Shown: one piece after another, positions 54,301 to 64,000 of the stretch
Layout of the letters: every line of letters begins with the position of its first letter
How positions within the stretch are numbered: position 1 is the first letter of the stretch
Assembly (NCBI GenBank): GCA_964036275.1
Contig: OZ038433.1
Coordinates: forward strand, 33,017,336-33,081,335
Length of the DNA stretch: 64,000 bases
From: Litoditis marina
Taxonomy: Eukaryota > Nematoda > Chromadorea > Rhabditida > Rhabditidae
Direction: 5' to 3'
Translations under genes and position numbers: made by a program
Notes under the pieces: model-generated
What the model was told of the DNA's origin: nothing
The model's input: only the letters and a program-made list of their open reading frames with translations
The model's database searches: none

Positions 54301-57253
54301 TTAGAATAGAATGCCAACTTTCTGTGACTATTCATTGTTTTTCTGGAATACTGTTAGGCAAGTGCAAAGTCACGTGAAACAAGTTGAGAATAGCAGAACT
54401 CGGAAACGTGCAATGAGAAAGTGCACAATTGCTCATTAGAATGGAATGCCAACTTTCTGTGACTATTTATTGCTTTTCTGGAATACTGTTAGTCAAGTTC
54501 AAAGTCACGTGAAACAAGTTGAGAATAGCAGAACTCGGAAACGTGCAATGAGAAAGTGCACGATTGCTCATTAGAATAGAATGCCAACTTTCTGTGACTA
54601 TTCATTGCTTTTCTGGAATACTGTTAGGCAAGTACAAAGTCACGTGAAACAAGTTGAGAATAGCAGAACTCGGAAACGTGCAATGAGAAAGTGCACGATT
54701 GCTCATTAGAATAGAATGCCAACTTTCTGTGACTATTTATTGCTTTTCTGGAATACTGTTAGTCAAGTTCAAAGTCACGTGAAACAAGTTGAGAATAGCA
54801 GAACTCGGAAACGTGCAATGAGAAAGTGCACGATTGCTCATTAGAATAGAATGCCAACTTTCTGTGACTATTTATTGCTTTTCTGGAATACTGTTAGGCA
54901 AGTACAAAGTCACGTGAAACAAGTTGAGAATAGCAGTGGCCGTATTCACCAATGTCCCGGGAAGGTAAAAAAGCTTCCCGCGCCTCTGGACCCTCCTCAC
55001 CAGCACACTATTTCCGTGCTCTACCTTCCCGCGGGAAGGTATTTTAGCTTCCCGAGGATTGGTGAATACGGCCACTGAACTCGGAAACGTGCAATGAGAA
55101 AGTGCACGATGCCTCATTACAATGCTAACTTGTCCTTATGCCACTTCATTTTCAGTAGCAGCCAATACCATTCGAACCCCGGGAGGTAATAAGAACATGA
55201 AGACCTTCTTGAGTAAGAACGGCGTGGCCGTCGCCTACCAAACTATTATGGTCAGTTGTCGAGTATATGAATGTGTTTATTTTCAGAGTTATATTTTTAG
55301 GTTGCATACAACCTTCTACGGTTGATATTAATACTATGTGATTGTAATTGAATCAGAATAAGGTGACACACGGATGAAATAGGCCATATACAAATTTATT
55401 TGACAAGTTCATAGAAAGTTTAGGTTCGATTTTGTTGTTGAACGCAACAAAAATAATGATCTTTTATTTTAGTTTCTAGTACTTTTGGGGTTACAAATTC
55501 CCAGTGTGAAGTCATATTACAATGGAGAAATTTCAACTCTCAACACACTAGGGTGGTTGAAAATAACTAAGATTGAAGATTGGAAAACTCGAATAAATCT
55601 AAATTTTGAATCGTTTTCTGAAGTTCTGAGCTCGATAACACATCCTTCAATTTATTCAGCAAAAAATGAAAGAAGACGGCCAAGCCATCGACCCAGAGCG
55701 TTTCTTGGAAATTCTCGCCTATCTCTTCGAGGTTCGTTAAGTGTTATAACTGCTGTTTATGATTACTTCATACTCTGTTTCATACTTCACTCTTCCAACT
55801 TACCAAGGAGTGTGGTAGCACGCCAGATACATACACTACTAGTCAATTGCAGAGTCACGTGAAACATGATAGACACAGCAGAACTCAGAAACGTGCAATG
55901 ACAAAGTGCACGATGCCTCATTAGAATGCTAACTTCACGTGACTATTCAGTTTACGTCGTTATAGGCTAAACTTTCTAAATTTGAAAAAAAATGTGAGTT
56001 CACAACTAGTTTTACAGGTTTCCGAGTGGGGACCCAAGGGACCCCCCGGCGGTTTCTCAATCGGACGTAAACCCAGTTTCATTCGACCAGCCGCAGCTGG
56101 ACGCAAGAAGAGATCTGTCAACAAGAAAGTGGTACGAATCATCACTACTATTTCTATCTCTCTCTCCTTCTCTCTTTCTCTCTCTTTCCCTCCTCTCTCT
56201 GAACACTCTCTCTCTGTATATTCGTCCTCTTCCCTTTTTCTGTTCAAAACATACAACTCTTCATAACTGTTGTTGGCTGATCTCTCATCCGATAGTTCTT
56301 TCCCTCAGGCTACCACCAAAGTCCGTGCTCGTTTCGTCTGGGTTCCCAAGGCCGAGGCTGAGAAGGTTTGAATTAACATTCAACTATACCCTCATTCATT
56401 CCTACTAAGGCCCATACAGTATGATCACTTAGCTTGCCGTTCGTTTCAGTGACGTAAGTTCTATAGGAAAAGAATAACGGTGTTCGTATTCGCCTCTCAT
56501 TTCTCATTACAAACAGTTGTCAAAAACTACTTCCACAATATTTACAACGAAAAATCGGGAAATTATACTCAGTAGAGTGATAGGAACTATAGCTAATCAA
56601 AATCAATATTTATCTCCGTTCAAACATTCACCAAATTGATCATGAACTTTCAATTTCACATTTTGGTTCATTTTGGTCACTTCTCTATTGTACATTTAGA
56701 TCAAGCGCGAGAACAAGCGAGTTGAGCACAACATGAAGCTTCACCGTATGGCTGCTGAGCACGAGGTAACACTATGACTTCAAGATATTTTTAAAGAATG
56801 TCGGTGTTCTTTTGGCTCCCGGTGACGGCAAAAGTCATGAATCCGGCAGGATTGTAGCCTTTTGAAGTGGATTTATTCATTCAGTTTCGTTTTTATCGAT
56901 GAACCTAATTAGCAGTTCTTGAAATTGAACTATTTTCAGAAAAGCGGAAAGGTGGTTAATCACGCATCCAACCGCAATATTCTCAAGAAGCGCCTCGTGA
57001 AATCGGTTAGTTTTCAATAGTTTCGAAGTTGACAAGTATAATAAAGTAAATTCGGAGTCAATTAGTCGAATGACTTTCATAAAGCAACATTGATTGGAAA
57101 CATCATGCCAAAGTCATGGAAAAAGCATTTATCTGTGTTTTTCTACAATTTTCACTGTGGTTCAAGGTATCTAGAGCATGCAGACTATTCCAACCCGTAC
57201 TTTTCCAGACTAAACCCAAGGTTGCCCACAAACATCATTCCTCCTCTGCCTAA
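51326..57253 (+). CDS. Secreted basic protein C2 (unknown family)
   Basis: Nine exons: 51326-51367, 51949-52033, 55156-55250, 55660-55731, 56018-56131, 56309-56365, 56700-56765, 56940-57005 and 57209-57253, giving 213 residues. Exon 1 with the TCG/GTCAGT donor gives the signal peptide MRLVVFSLILVVSSVCAAS. An alternative donor six codons on (GAG/GTCGTC) is weaker. The mature protein contains RWKKPEIQTGPMKGNHEALP, then a segment with RFLEILAYLFEVSEWGPKGP, a tetrabasic GRKKRSVNKK, and a very basic C-terminus ending in a His/Ser-rich tail (KVAHKHHSSSA). The RKKR/S site resembles a convertase site. AATAAA is at 57269-57274. Intron 2 is 3.1 kb because of the 135-bp array. I do not recognise the family. 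It is the intact counterpart of pseudogene C1. Confidence 0.85.
51711..51833. mobile_element. Short palindromic MITE (AGGACGATTAT family), copy 2
   Basis: The ends TTAAAGAAGGACGATTATGT and ACATAATCGTCCTACTTTAA are inverted with one mismatch. The core contains TTGCAGTTTAAA as in the pig-1 intron copy at 24250-24347. It lies in C2 intron 1 and is missing from C1. Confidence 0.7.
52056..55107 (+). repeat. 135-bp tandem array in C2 intron 2, about 22 copies
   Basis: Each monomer carries CAAAGTCACGTGAAACAAGT, GCAGAACTCGGAAACGTGCA and AATGCCAACTTTCTGTGACT. The period is 135 over most of the array. The first two copies are more diverged, and some variants alternate in blocks (for example the sub-array near 52968-53240 recurs near 53643-53915). 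Apparent reading frames across the array are repeat artefacts. Confidence 0.95.
54934..55077. mobile_element. Palindromic MITE inserted in the 135-bp array
   Basis: CAGTGGCCGTATTCACCAAT begins it and ATTGGTGAATACGGCCACTG ends it, as exact inverted complements; the total is 144 bp. It splits a monomer between GCAG and AACTCGG. No clean target duplication is seen. Confidence 0.85.
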
Positions 57254-57668
57254 ACTTTGTCCGAGTTCAATAAAAAAGTGTTGTATTGTGGTGTTGTTTT
57301 GCCTATTTAAACATTCCCAAATTAACTTGAACAACTTTGAGAGAGCCACATGATAAGATTAACTCGACAGTATGGTTGTCGTCCAAAAAAGGACTGGGGT
57401 ATATTGTAAATCTCAAATCTCGTGTAAAATGATATATTCGCTAGTAAAAAGGTGTCTTTCCACATTGGTGTATAAGGAAGGCACTCCAATTACAATGAAA
57501 TGCAGAGTAGAAACCCAAATCCGTCCCGCTCTAATTTTGACTTATGAGTTAACAATCTGACCATTTGGCAAATGAAAAACCATTATCGAAAATAAATACC
57601 TTTATATATCTATCTTGCTTCGTTTGCTCAGAAAAGCGGCTTATAGAGTGCCAAATTTATTAATTTTG
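57254..57668. other. 3' flank of C2 and end of the duplication
   Basis: The C2 polyadenylation signal comes first. Similarity to unit 1 fades near 57430. No gene. Confidence 0.5.
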
Positions 57669-57836
57669 TCGCTCGCCGGAATAGATCCTGCGAGCAAAAG
57701 ATTTGTAGCCTGTGCGCTAACCACTGCGCTATTAGAGCAGATAACCAGTAAGCTTTGGAATCGGGAACTTGTGTGCGTACACAGCGGAAAGTGAGATATA
57801 CAGTACCCTACCGCCTTTCCGTGAGCGACGACTATA
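57669..57836 (-). mobile_element. tRNA-derived SINE-like unit, copy 3
   Basis: Same layout as the units at 6716 and 7300: on the minus strand GCGCAGTGGTTAGCGCAC and a degenerate B-box, and the conserved GAGCGACGACTATA on the plus-strand right side. Confidence 0.6.
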
Positions 57837-57897
57837 CGTAATGACACCGATAGGGGAGTTGCGTACGGGGTATGCTCCAAATAGCCTATAGAAGTAA

Positions 57898-58170
57898 ATG
57901 TGTGATACACCATCCGTTATTGACCCTCCATCGTTCCATGATGCTCTTGATGATGCTTCTTTGAAATGTGTAAATGAACATGTTGACATATTGTATAATA
58001 TGCAGCTGAGTGGAGTTTCTATGCGTGAACGTTACAGCTGTTTCCATGGGTGCTATCAATTGACCCCTCATCTAGCCCCAATTGTTTCTGACGTGTACTT
58101 TGATCGCTATGGTTTCCGTTTCAACATCAATCAATCTTGGGTACCTCTTCCATCTCTGTCTTCTAATTGA
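57898..58170 (+). pseudogene. C-terminal fragment of the ORF1-like protein
   Basis: A 90-residue frame whose second half (YQLTPHLAPIVSDVYFDRYG and FNINQSWVPLP) aligns with the C-terminus of the protein at 8496-9503. The coiled coil and RRM-like region are missing. It lies about 60 bp from a SINE-like unit. Confidence 0.6.
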
Positions 58171-58877
58171 GCCTCAATGACATCAGCAACAAATGCTATT
58201 AGCAACTTTCTTCATGTACCTGTTTTTCTTTTGTTTTCTCAAATGTCAGTTTGAACAGTTTACATTTCGTGATTTCATATTGGTCTATTATTATACTGAT
58301 AAACATTATTATTAAAAAAAAAGTACAATAATATTTTAAAAACTCTCTTGCATATGCGAAAACACAATCAGAGACTACAAAATGAAAATAAATCTGGACG
58401 TAAAGGAACCAAGTCAAGTTGCGTCACAGTGAAAATCTTCATGTCCTCTTTTTTAATGCTTGATGTTATGCAAATTTTACAGATTTTCAATATGAAAGTT
58501 TTTGCATGGTCTATGCGAAGACAATGCGAAACTTTTTCAAGCTTTTTGAATTTTTCGTGAAACTCAGATTATAGCGAAACGGTTTCTTTAAGATGAATCT
58601 GCTGTAAATGGCTTTTATCGATGGTTGAAACGTCTAACAGCCCCATTGTTTTGTTTAATATTTTGAGACATAAATTGTTGTGCAACACAACACATCGGTT
58701 CGCTAGTGAGTTCGCTAAACCCAGGACACACCTCAGTCCTTCTTGTGTCCCCTTTTCTCGAAAATTGTTTAGTCACTCACTATAGCTCGTTTCAACCATC
58801 GATAGAAGCCAATTACAGTACATTTTAGTGGTCGGAGTCAATTGTGTTGGAAACTTGCCAAAGTTTTTAACAGCGAC
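58171..58877. other. Gene-free stretch
   Basis: AT-rich DNA with no supported gene. A short inverted pair (CATCGATAGAAGCCA near 58798 and TTTTATCGATGGTTGAAACG near 58614) hints at another palindromic element. Confidence 0.4.
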
Positions 58878-59076
58878 CTCAGACAATTCCCAGCCAACTG
58901 GCCAGCCACTTCTAAGCTCAGAACGATTGGCGCCAATTTTCTTCGATTGGCCAGCTACAAATACGAGAGAGTGTGCAGATCAATGAGGCCGCAGACATCT
59001 GGGTCTCTCTGACTTGCACACTCTCTCGCCTAGCCAATGAAAAAAGGCCTGGCCAATTGGCTGGGAGTTGTCTGAG
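58878..59076. mobile_element. MITE with CTCAGACAATTCCCAGCC ends, copy 2
   Basis: It starts CTCAGACAATTCCCAGCCAA and ends TTGGCTGGGAGTTGTCTGAG, which is nearly its exact inverse. The 199-bp unit holds an inner inverted pair, CGAGAGAGTGTGCAGATCA and TGACTTGCACACTCTCTCG. Confidence 0.8.
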
Positions 59077-59096
59077 CAGTTTACTCAAAATTGTTG

Positions 59097-59172
59097 CACA
59101 AACTGGGTATCGAACTCAGCTGTTGGGTAGCGCGGCGCCTACAAACAGCCGGCCATCTGAACATGATCGCTA
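59097..59172 (-). other. tRNA-like sequence
   Basis: The minus strand has TGGCCGGCTGTTTGTAGGC (A-box region) and GAGTTCGATACCC (B-box). A complete cloverleaf could not be drawn, so it is called tRNA-derived only. Confidence 0.4.
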
Positions 59173-60469
59173 AAACTGAAAACATTGACATGCAATGATC
59201 TTTTCTGACCGTTTTAACCGCACAAAAAGTTGTTTAAACTTCACCCCGATTACGTGATGACTGTTTAAGCACAAAATAATACATTTCCTATTTATTCTTT
59301 CACGTCGCTTCGTTACGAGGCGGTGATCATACATCATCATACATGTCGCAGATCTTTGTAGTAGCAGTTTCTTCTGAGTTGATCTTGGTTACTACAATTA
59401 TCAATGAAGTCATCATTTAGAGACCAGGATCAAACTACAATATTAGAGGCTGGCGGGTCGAGAGTATACTACAAGAGACAGAGAGCAGAATCTTGGTGAT
59501 CTGAGAAACAAATGAACCGAATATTGTTGTCCGACACAGAAAAAAATGATAAGGAGGAATAATGGTGAATTTAGGAGGAGGTATAGGAAAACTATGAAAA
59601 ACAATAGAAAAAGTCAAGATTTATTTTATTTAGGATTTATATTTGTGCTGATGTGTTGTTTCAGTAATATAGAACTAGGAGATAGTTGGATAGTTTGATG
59701 GGGGGGGGGGGGGGGGGGTAGATTGATATTTTGTTGGTGCTATGTGCTCATTTGTTGGTTATAGTTAGGTGAGTCTGACAAACATGTTTGTGATATTGGC
59801 AAGATCATGACCAGGAGCACCTCCAAGTTACATATTTCGACTGGATGTGAGCTACCATGAAGAAAGAAATATGATGACAGTTTTGTAGACGATAGTAAGA
59901 AAGATGATAGAGTAAGAACAGGAATTTCGAAAAGAGAGCCAAAAAGATAGATCTGTATGAGTATGAGAGAGAGAATAGAGAGACGGAAATGTGTCGGACA
60001 ACGCAACTGGTTAACAACAAGGAGACCATATTGTACGCTAGAAGATGCGATAGAGTGAGAACAGAAATTGCAAAAAAAAGAGCCAATATGAAAGCACTAC
60101 ACCGGAACTACTGATGAAAGATGAACTTGATATTGAGCACGAAGTTGGGCATTGGGCTAGGGCTTCAACTCGGCATGGACGGAAATTGGGCTCACACTGG
60201 TTGAACTTGGGCTCCATATATACTGTAAAAAACGTACTGAGGAATTTCGAAAGTTCTCTGAATAATTGTACACTGATAGCTGCGTGAGATGGCGAGATGT
60301 ACGAGAATGTCAAGTAGGGTGCTTGAGCACTTTTTGCCGGCAAGTGGAAGACTTTAAGCTATAGAAAAACTCTGGTGGCAATTGATTCCACTCATTTATA
60401 TAGCAAACCATAAATGAACTCTTGAAAATTTCTTACAGTAGTTTGTAATTTCAAGATCAAACCATCAAT
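59173..60469. other. Gene-free stretch with a poly-G tract
   Basis: No supported gene. It contains the G tract at 59700-59718 and a purine-rich stretch with hydrophobic minus-strand open frames that look like by-products of base composition. Confidence 0.4.
59700..59718. repeat. Poly-G tract of 19
   Basis: An uninterrupted run of 19 G, of the length class that is unstable without the DOG-1/FANCJ helicase in worms. Confidence 0.95.
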
Positions 60470-61452
60470 TGATGACGTCACAAACCAAGCATTTCACTAG
60501 CAAAAAAGTCAAGTTCTTTCAAATAGTTTTTTCCGGGCTCCAAGTTATTGCAAACCGTAGATCATACTCATACGTGAAGACCATGAATCCTAAGCAACGA
60601 CGAGTAATATTCAGAATGTCAGATTACGTCAAAAATGAACTACGTTCAAACTTTCTGAAACTCTCAGAACAAGTAGGAAAGAGTCTAAGAATGTTAAGAT
60701 TGTATTGTAGTTTGTATTTATATTTCACGAGGTGACGATTACGTCAGAAAAGATTCTGGAGGCCAGAAGACGTCCAGTCGTCAAACTACTCGAAGCAGTT
60801 TGAAACGTTCAAAAAAAGTAAGAAACGTGGTAACAACTTTAAATAAGGTTGCAAAACACAGCTAACATGCACGCTAGATGGGCACGCTCTCTTTCAAATC
60901 AACCAAGTAAACAACCTGAGTATCATGCATGTGATGACGTCACAGACAAACATGTTTACTACATTCTATTCGTACAGAAGGAGTCATTTTCTTCTTTACA
61001 ATTACCAAACAACGTGAACAGTTAGAATATTTTGATTGATTGATTGATTGATTTACAACAAGGTTACAATAATTCTTATGTTTTGAGCTAAAACTAGCAA
61101 TTGATGATGTCACAGACTAAGCACTTCACTAGCAAAAAAGTCGAGTTCGTGCAAATTCCTTCTTTAACGTTTCCAGCTACTGCGACACGTAAATTATACT
61201 CATACGTGAAGACTATATGAATTCTAATTAACGATATTCAGAATGTCAGAAGACGTCAAAAATGAACTTCGTTCAAATTATCTGAAACTCTCAGAACGAG
61301 TAGGAAAGAGTCCAAAAAATGTTACGATCACTTTGTTTCACGGAGTGACGATCACGTCAGAAAAGATTCTGGAGGCCAGAAGACGTCAAGTCGTTTCAAA
61401 AAAAGTAAGAAACGTGGAAACAACTCTGAATAAAGTTGCAAAACATAGCTAA
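60469..61452 (+). pseudogene. Two decayed copies of an unknown coding repeat
   Basis: Segments at about 60469-60860 and 61098-61452 are direct repeats. Both encode a phrase like SQTKHFTSKKV, then SYVKT, then a frame beginning MSEDVKNELRSNYLKLSERV (second copy) or MSDYVKNELRSNFLKLSEQV (first copy). The second copy stays open for 69 residues from 61243. The first breaks soon after VGKS. Upstream parts are in different frames in the two copies. A partial third start is near 60931. Family not recognised; a decayed mobile-element or amplified gene fragment is likely. Confidence 0.45.
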
Positions 61453-61482
61453 CATGCACGCTAGACGGGACCGGCTAGTCTT

Positions 61483-64000
61483 GAAATAATTCAACAAAAG
61501 GTTTATTGTAACCAAATTTAATTTTCATTTGGATCAAAAGTCACTTACACGTCCACTCTACTATGTTTAAAAATTGCTCAACAAGAGCTAGTTGTATGAG
61601 GAGCACGGTTGACATAAAGAGTTTGAACGGGCCGAACCTATGAGTTTTTCACTCTACAACTCTGATTCCTGGAATAAATCAACAAAAGGTTGATGGTAAC
61701 CAAATTTAATCTTTATTTGGATCAAAAGTCAATTACACGTCCACTCTACTATGTTTGAAAATTGCTCAACAAGAGCTAGTTGTATGAGAAGCATGGTTGA
61801 CAGAAGGAGTTTGAACGGGCACAACTTATGAGTTTTTCACTCTACAACTCTGATTCCTGGAATAAATCAACAAAAGGTTCATGGTAACCAAATTTAATCT
61901 TTATTTGGATCAAAAGTCAATTACACGTCCACTCTACTATGTTTGAAAATTGCTCAACAAGAGCTAGTTGTATGAGGAGCACGGTTGACATAAAGAGTTT
62001 GAACGGGCACAACTTATGAGTTTTTCACTCTACAATTCTGATTCTTGGAATAAATCAACAAAAGGTTCATGGTAACCAAATTTAATCTTTATTTGGATCA
62101 AAAGTCAATTACACGTCCTCTCTACTATGTTTCAAAATTGCTCTACAAGCGCTAGTTGTATGAGAAGCATGGTTGACAGAAATAGTTTGAACGGGCACAA
62201 CTTATGAGTTTTTCACTCTACAACTCTGATTCTTGGAGTAATTTAACAAATGGTTCATTGTAACCAAATTTAATTTACATTCGGATCAAAAGTCAATTAC
62301 ATGTCCACTCTACAATATTTCAAAATTGCTCAATAAGAGCTAGTTGTATGAGAAGCATGGTTGACAGAAGGAGTTTGAACGGGCACAACTTATGAGTTTT
62401 TCACTCTACAACTCTGATTCCTGGAATAAATCAACAAAAGGTTCATGGTAACCAAATTCAATCTTTATTTGGATCAAAAGTCAATTACACGTCCTTTCTA
62501 CTATGTTTAAAAATTGCTCAACAAGAGCTAGTTGTATGAGGAGCACGGTTGACAGAAGAAGTTTGAACGGGCACAACTTATGAGTTTTTCACTCTACAAT
62601 TCTGATTCTTGGAATAAATCAACAAAAGGTTCATGGTAACCAAATTTGATCTTCATTTGGATCAAAAGTCAATTACACGTCCACTCTACTATGTTTTTAA
62701 ATTGCTCAACAAGAGCTAGTTGGATGAGGAGCACGGTTGACAGAAGGAGTTTGAACGGGCACAACTTATGAGTTTTTCACTCTACAATTCTGATTCTTGG
62801 AATAATTCAACAAAAGGTTTATTGTAACCAAATTTGATTTTCATTTGGATCAAAAGTCAATTACACGTCCTCTCTACTGTGTTTAAAAATTGCTCAACAA
62901 TAGCTAGTTGTATGAGAAGCATGGTTGACAGAAGGAGTTTGAACGGGCACAACTTATGAGTTGTTCACTCTACAACTCTGATTCCTGGAATAAATCAACA
63001 AAAGGTTTATGGTAACCAAATTCAATCTTTATTTGGATCAAAAGTCAATTACACGTCCTTTCTACTATGTTTAAAAATTGCTCAACAAGAGCTAGTTGTA
63101 TGAGAAGCATGGTTGACAGAAGGAGTTTGAACGGGCACAACTTATGAGTTGTTCACTCTACAACTCTGATTCCTGGAATGAATCAACAAAAGGTTAATGG
63201 TAACCAAATTTAATTTTCATTTGGATCAAAAGTCACTTACACGTCCACTCTACTATGTTTAAAAATTGCTCAACAAGAGCTAGTTGTATGAGGAGCACGG
63301 TTGACATAAAGAGTTTGAACGGGCCGAACCTATGAGTTTTTCACTCTACAACTCTGATTCCTGGAATAAATCAACAAAAGGTTGATGGTAACCAAATTTA
63401 ATCTTTATTTGGATCAAAAGTCAATTACACGTCCACTCTACTATGTTTGAAAATTGCTCAACAAGAGCTAGTTGTATGAGAAGCATGGTTGACAGAAGGA
63501 GTTTGAACGGGCACAACTTATGAGTTTTTCACTCTACAACTCTGATTCCTGGAATAAATCAACAAAAGGTTCATGGTAACCAAATTTAATCTTTATTTGG
63601 ATCAAAAGTCAATTACACGTCCACTCTACTATGTTTGAAAATTGCTCAACAAGAGCTAGTTGTATGAGGAGCACGGTTGACATAAAGAGTTTGAACGGGC
63701 CGAACCTATGAGTTTTTCACTCTACAACTCTGATTCCTGGAATAAATCAACAAAAGGTTCATGGTAACCAAATTTAATCTTTATTTGGATCAAAAGTCAA
63801 TTACACGTCCTCTCTACTATGTTTCAAAATTGCTCTACAAGCGCTAGTTGTATGAGAAGCATGGTTGACAGAAATAGTTTGAACGGGCACAACTTATGAG
63901 TTTTTCACTCTACAACTCTGATTCTTGGAGTAATTTAACAAATGGTTCATTGTAACCAAATTTAATTTACATTCGGATCAAAAGTCAATTACATGTCCAC
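61483..64000 (+). repeat. 188-bp satellite with nine-monomer higher-order period, running out of the window
   Basis: Monomers start at 61483 and then every 188 bases without indels (61671, 61859, 62047, 62235, 62423, 62611, 62799, 62987, 63175, 63363, 63551, 63739, 63927). Typical phrases are GGATCAAAAGTCAATTACAC, GCTCAACAAGAGCTAGTTGT and TATGAGTTTTTCACTCTACA. Monomers 1692 bp (nine units) apart share variants that neighbours lack. Confidence 0.97.

Larger units (their letters stand above)
43965..57430 (+). repeat. Segmental duplication, unit 2 (genes A2, B2, C2)
   Basis: Counterpart of 27045-38905 in the same orientation. It has all three genes apparently intact, an expanded 135-bp array in C2 intron 2, and MITEs at 49017, 51711 and 54934 that unit 1 lacks. 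Confidence 0.9.

Noticed and set aside
52826..54950. Open frames of 75-87 codons repeated through the array (MPTFCDYSLLFWNTV...)
   Set aside because: They recur with the 135-bp tandem repeat inside an intron of gene C2 and are not preserved in all monomers.
52056..55107. CRISPR-like array
   Set aside because: Monomers are contiguous 135-bp tandem repeats without unique spacers, in a eukaryotic intron.
59740..60343. Hydrophobic minus-strand frames resembling a membrane protein
   Set aside because: They arise from a purine-rich plus strand, overlap in different frames and have no splice or start context.

Overview
The window looks like genomic DNA of a free-living nematode, most probably Caenorhabditis or a close rhabditid relative. 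The evidence is the AT-rich intergenic DNA, compact exons closed by TTTCAG-type 3' splice sites, TTTCAG placed directly against an ATG as expected for spliced-leader trans-splicing, abundant short palindromic repeats, long homopolymeric C/G tracts, and two recognisable conserved genes: troponin I and the MELK kinase pig-1. No bacterial, viral or CRISPR feature was seen. All identifications are by eye; no database search was run.

Left part (1-17.2 kb): two tandem troponin I genes lie on the minus strand, one cut by the window start (1-1026) and one complete with six exons (9864-13072). Between them are a roughly 1.08 kb (TATTG)n microsatellite, tRNA-derived SINE-like units and an open reading frame resembling ORF1 of a non-LTR retrotransposon. 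Between troponin I and pig-1 are palindromic elements and a diverged tandem repeat.

Middle (17.6-26.3 kb): pig-1/MELK can be read through as an 18-exon, 660-residue protein kinase with an N-terminal kinase domain and a C-terminal KA1-like end. Its introns hold several small mobile elements.

Right part (27-57.4 kb): a segmental duplication. Two units (about 27.05-38.9 kb and 43.97-57.4 kb) each carry the same three genes in the same order: A (+), B (-) and C (+). Each encodes a small predicted secreted protein that I do not recognise. A has an acidic, repeat-bearing C-terminus; B and C have tetrabasic, furin-like sites. Unit 2 appears intact. In unit 1, gene C is broken: a 1.34 kb transposon sits inside exon 8 and two splice acceptors differ from those of the intact copy. 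A second, inverted copy of that transposon lies in the spacer. Comparing the two units gives filled and empty sites for several elements and shows large copy-number differences in minisatellites and a poly-C tract.

Right end (57.6-64 kb): SINE and ORF1 fragments, a MITE, a poly-G tract, a decayed coding repeat, and a 188-bp satellite that runs out of the window and has a nine-monomer higher-order period (1692 bp).

The most original material is the duplicated three-gene secreted-protein cassette and the transposon family with 6-bp target duplications that disabled one of its genes.
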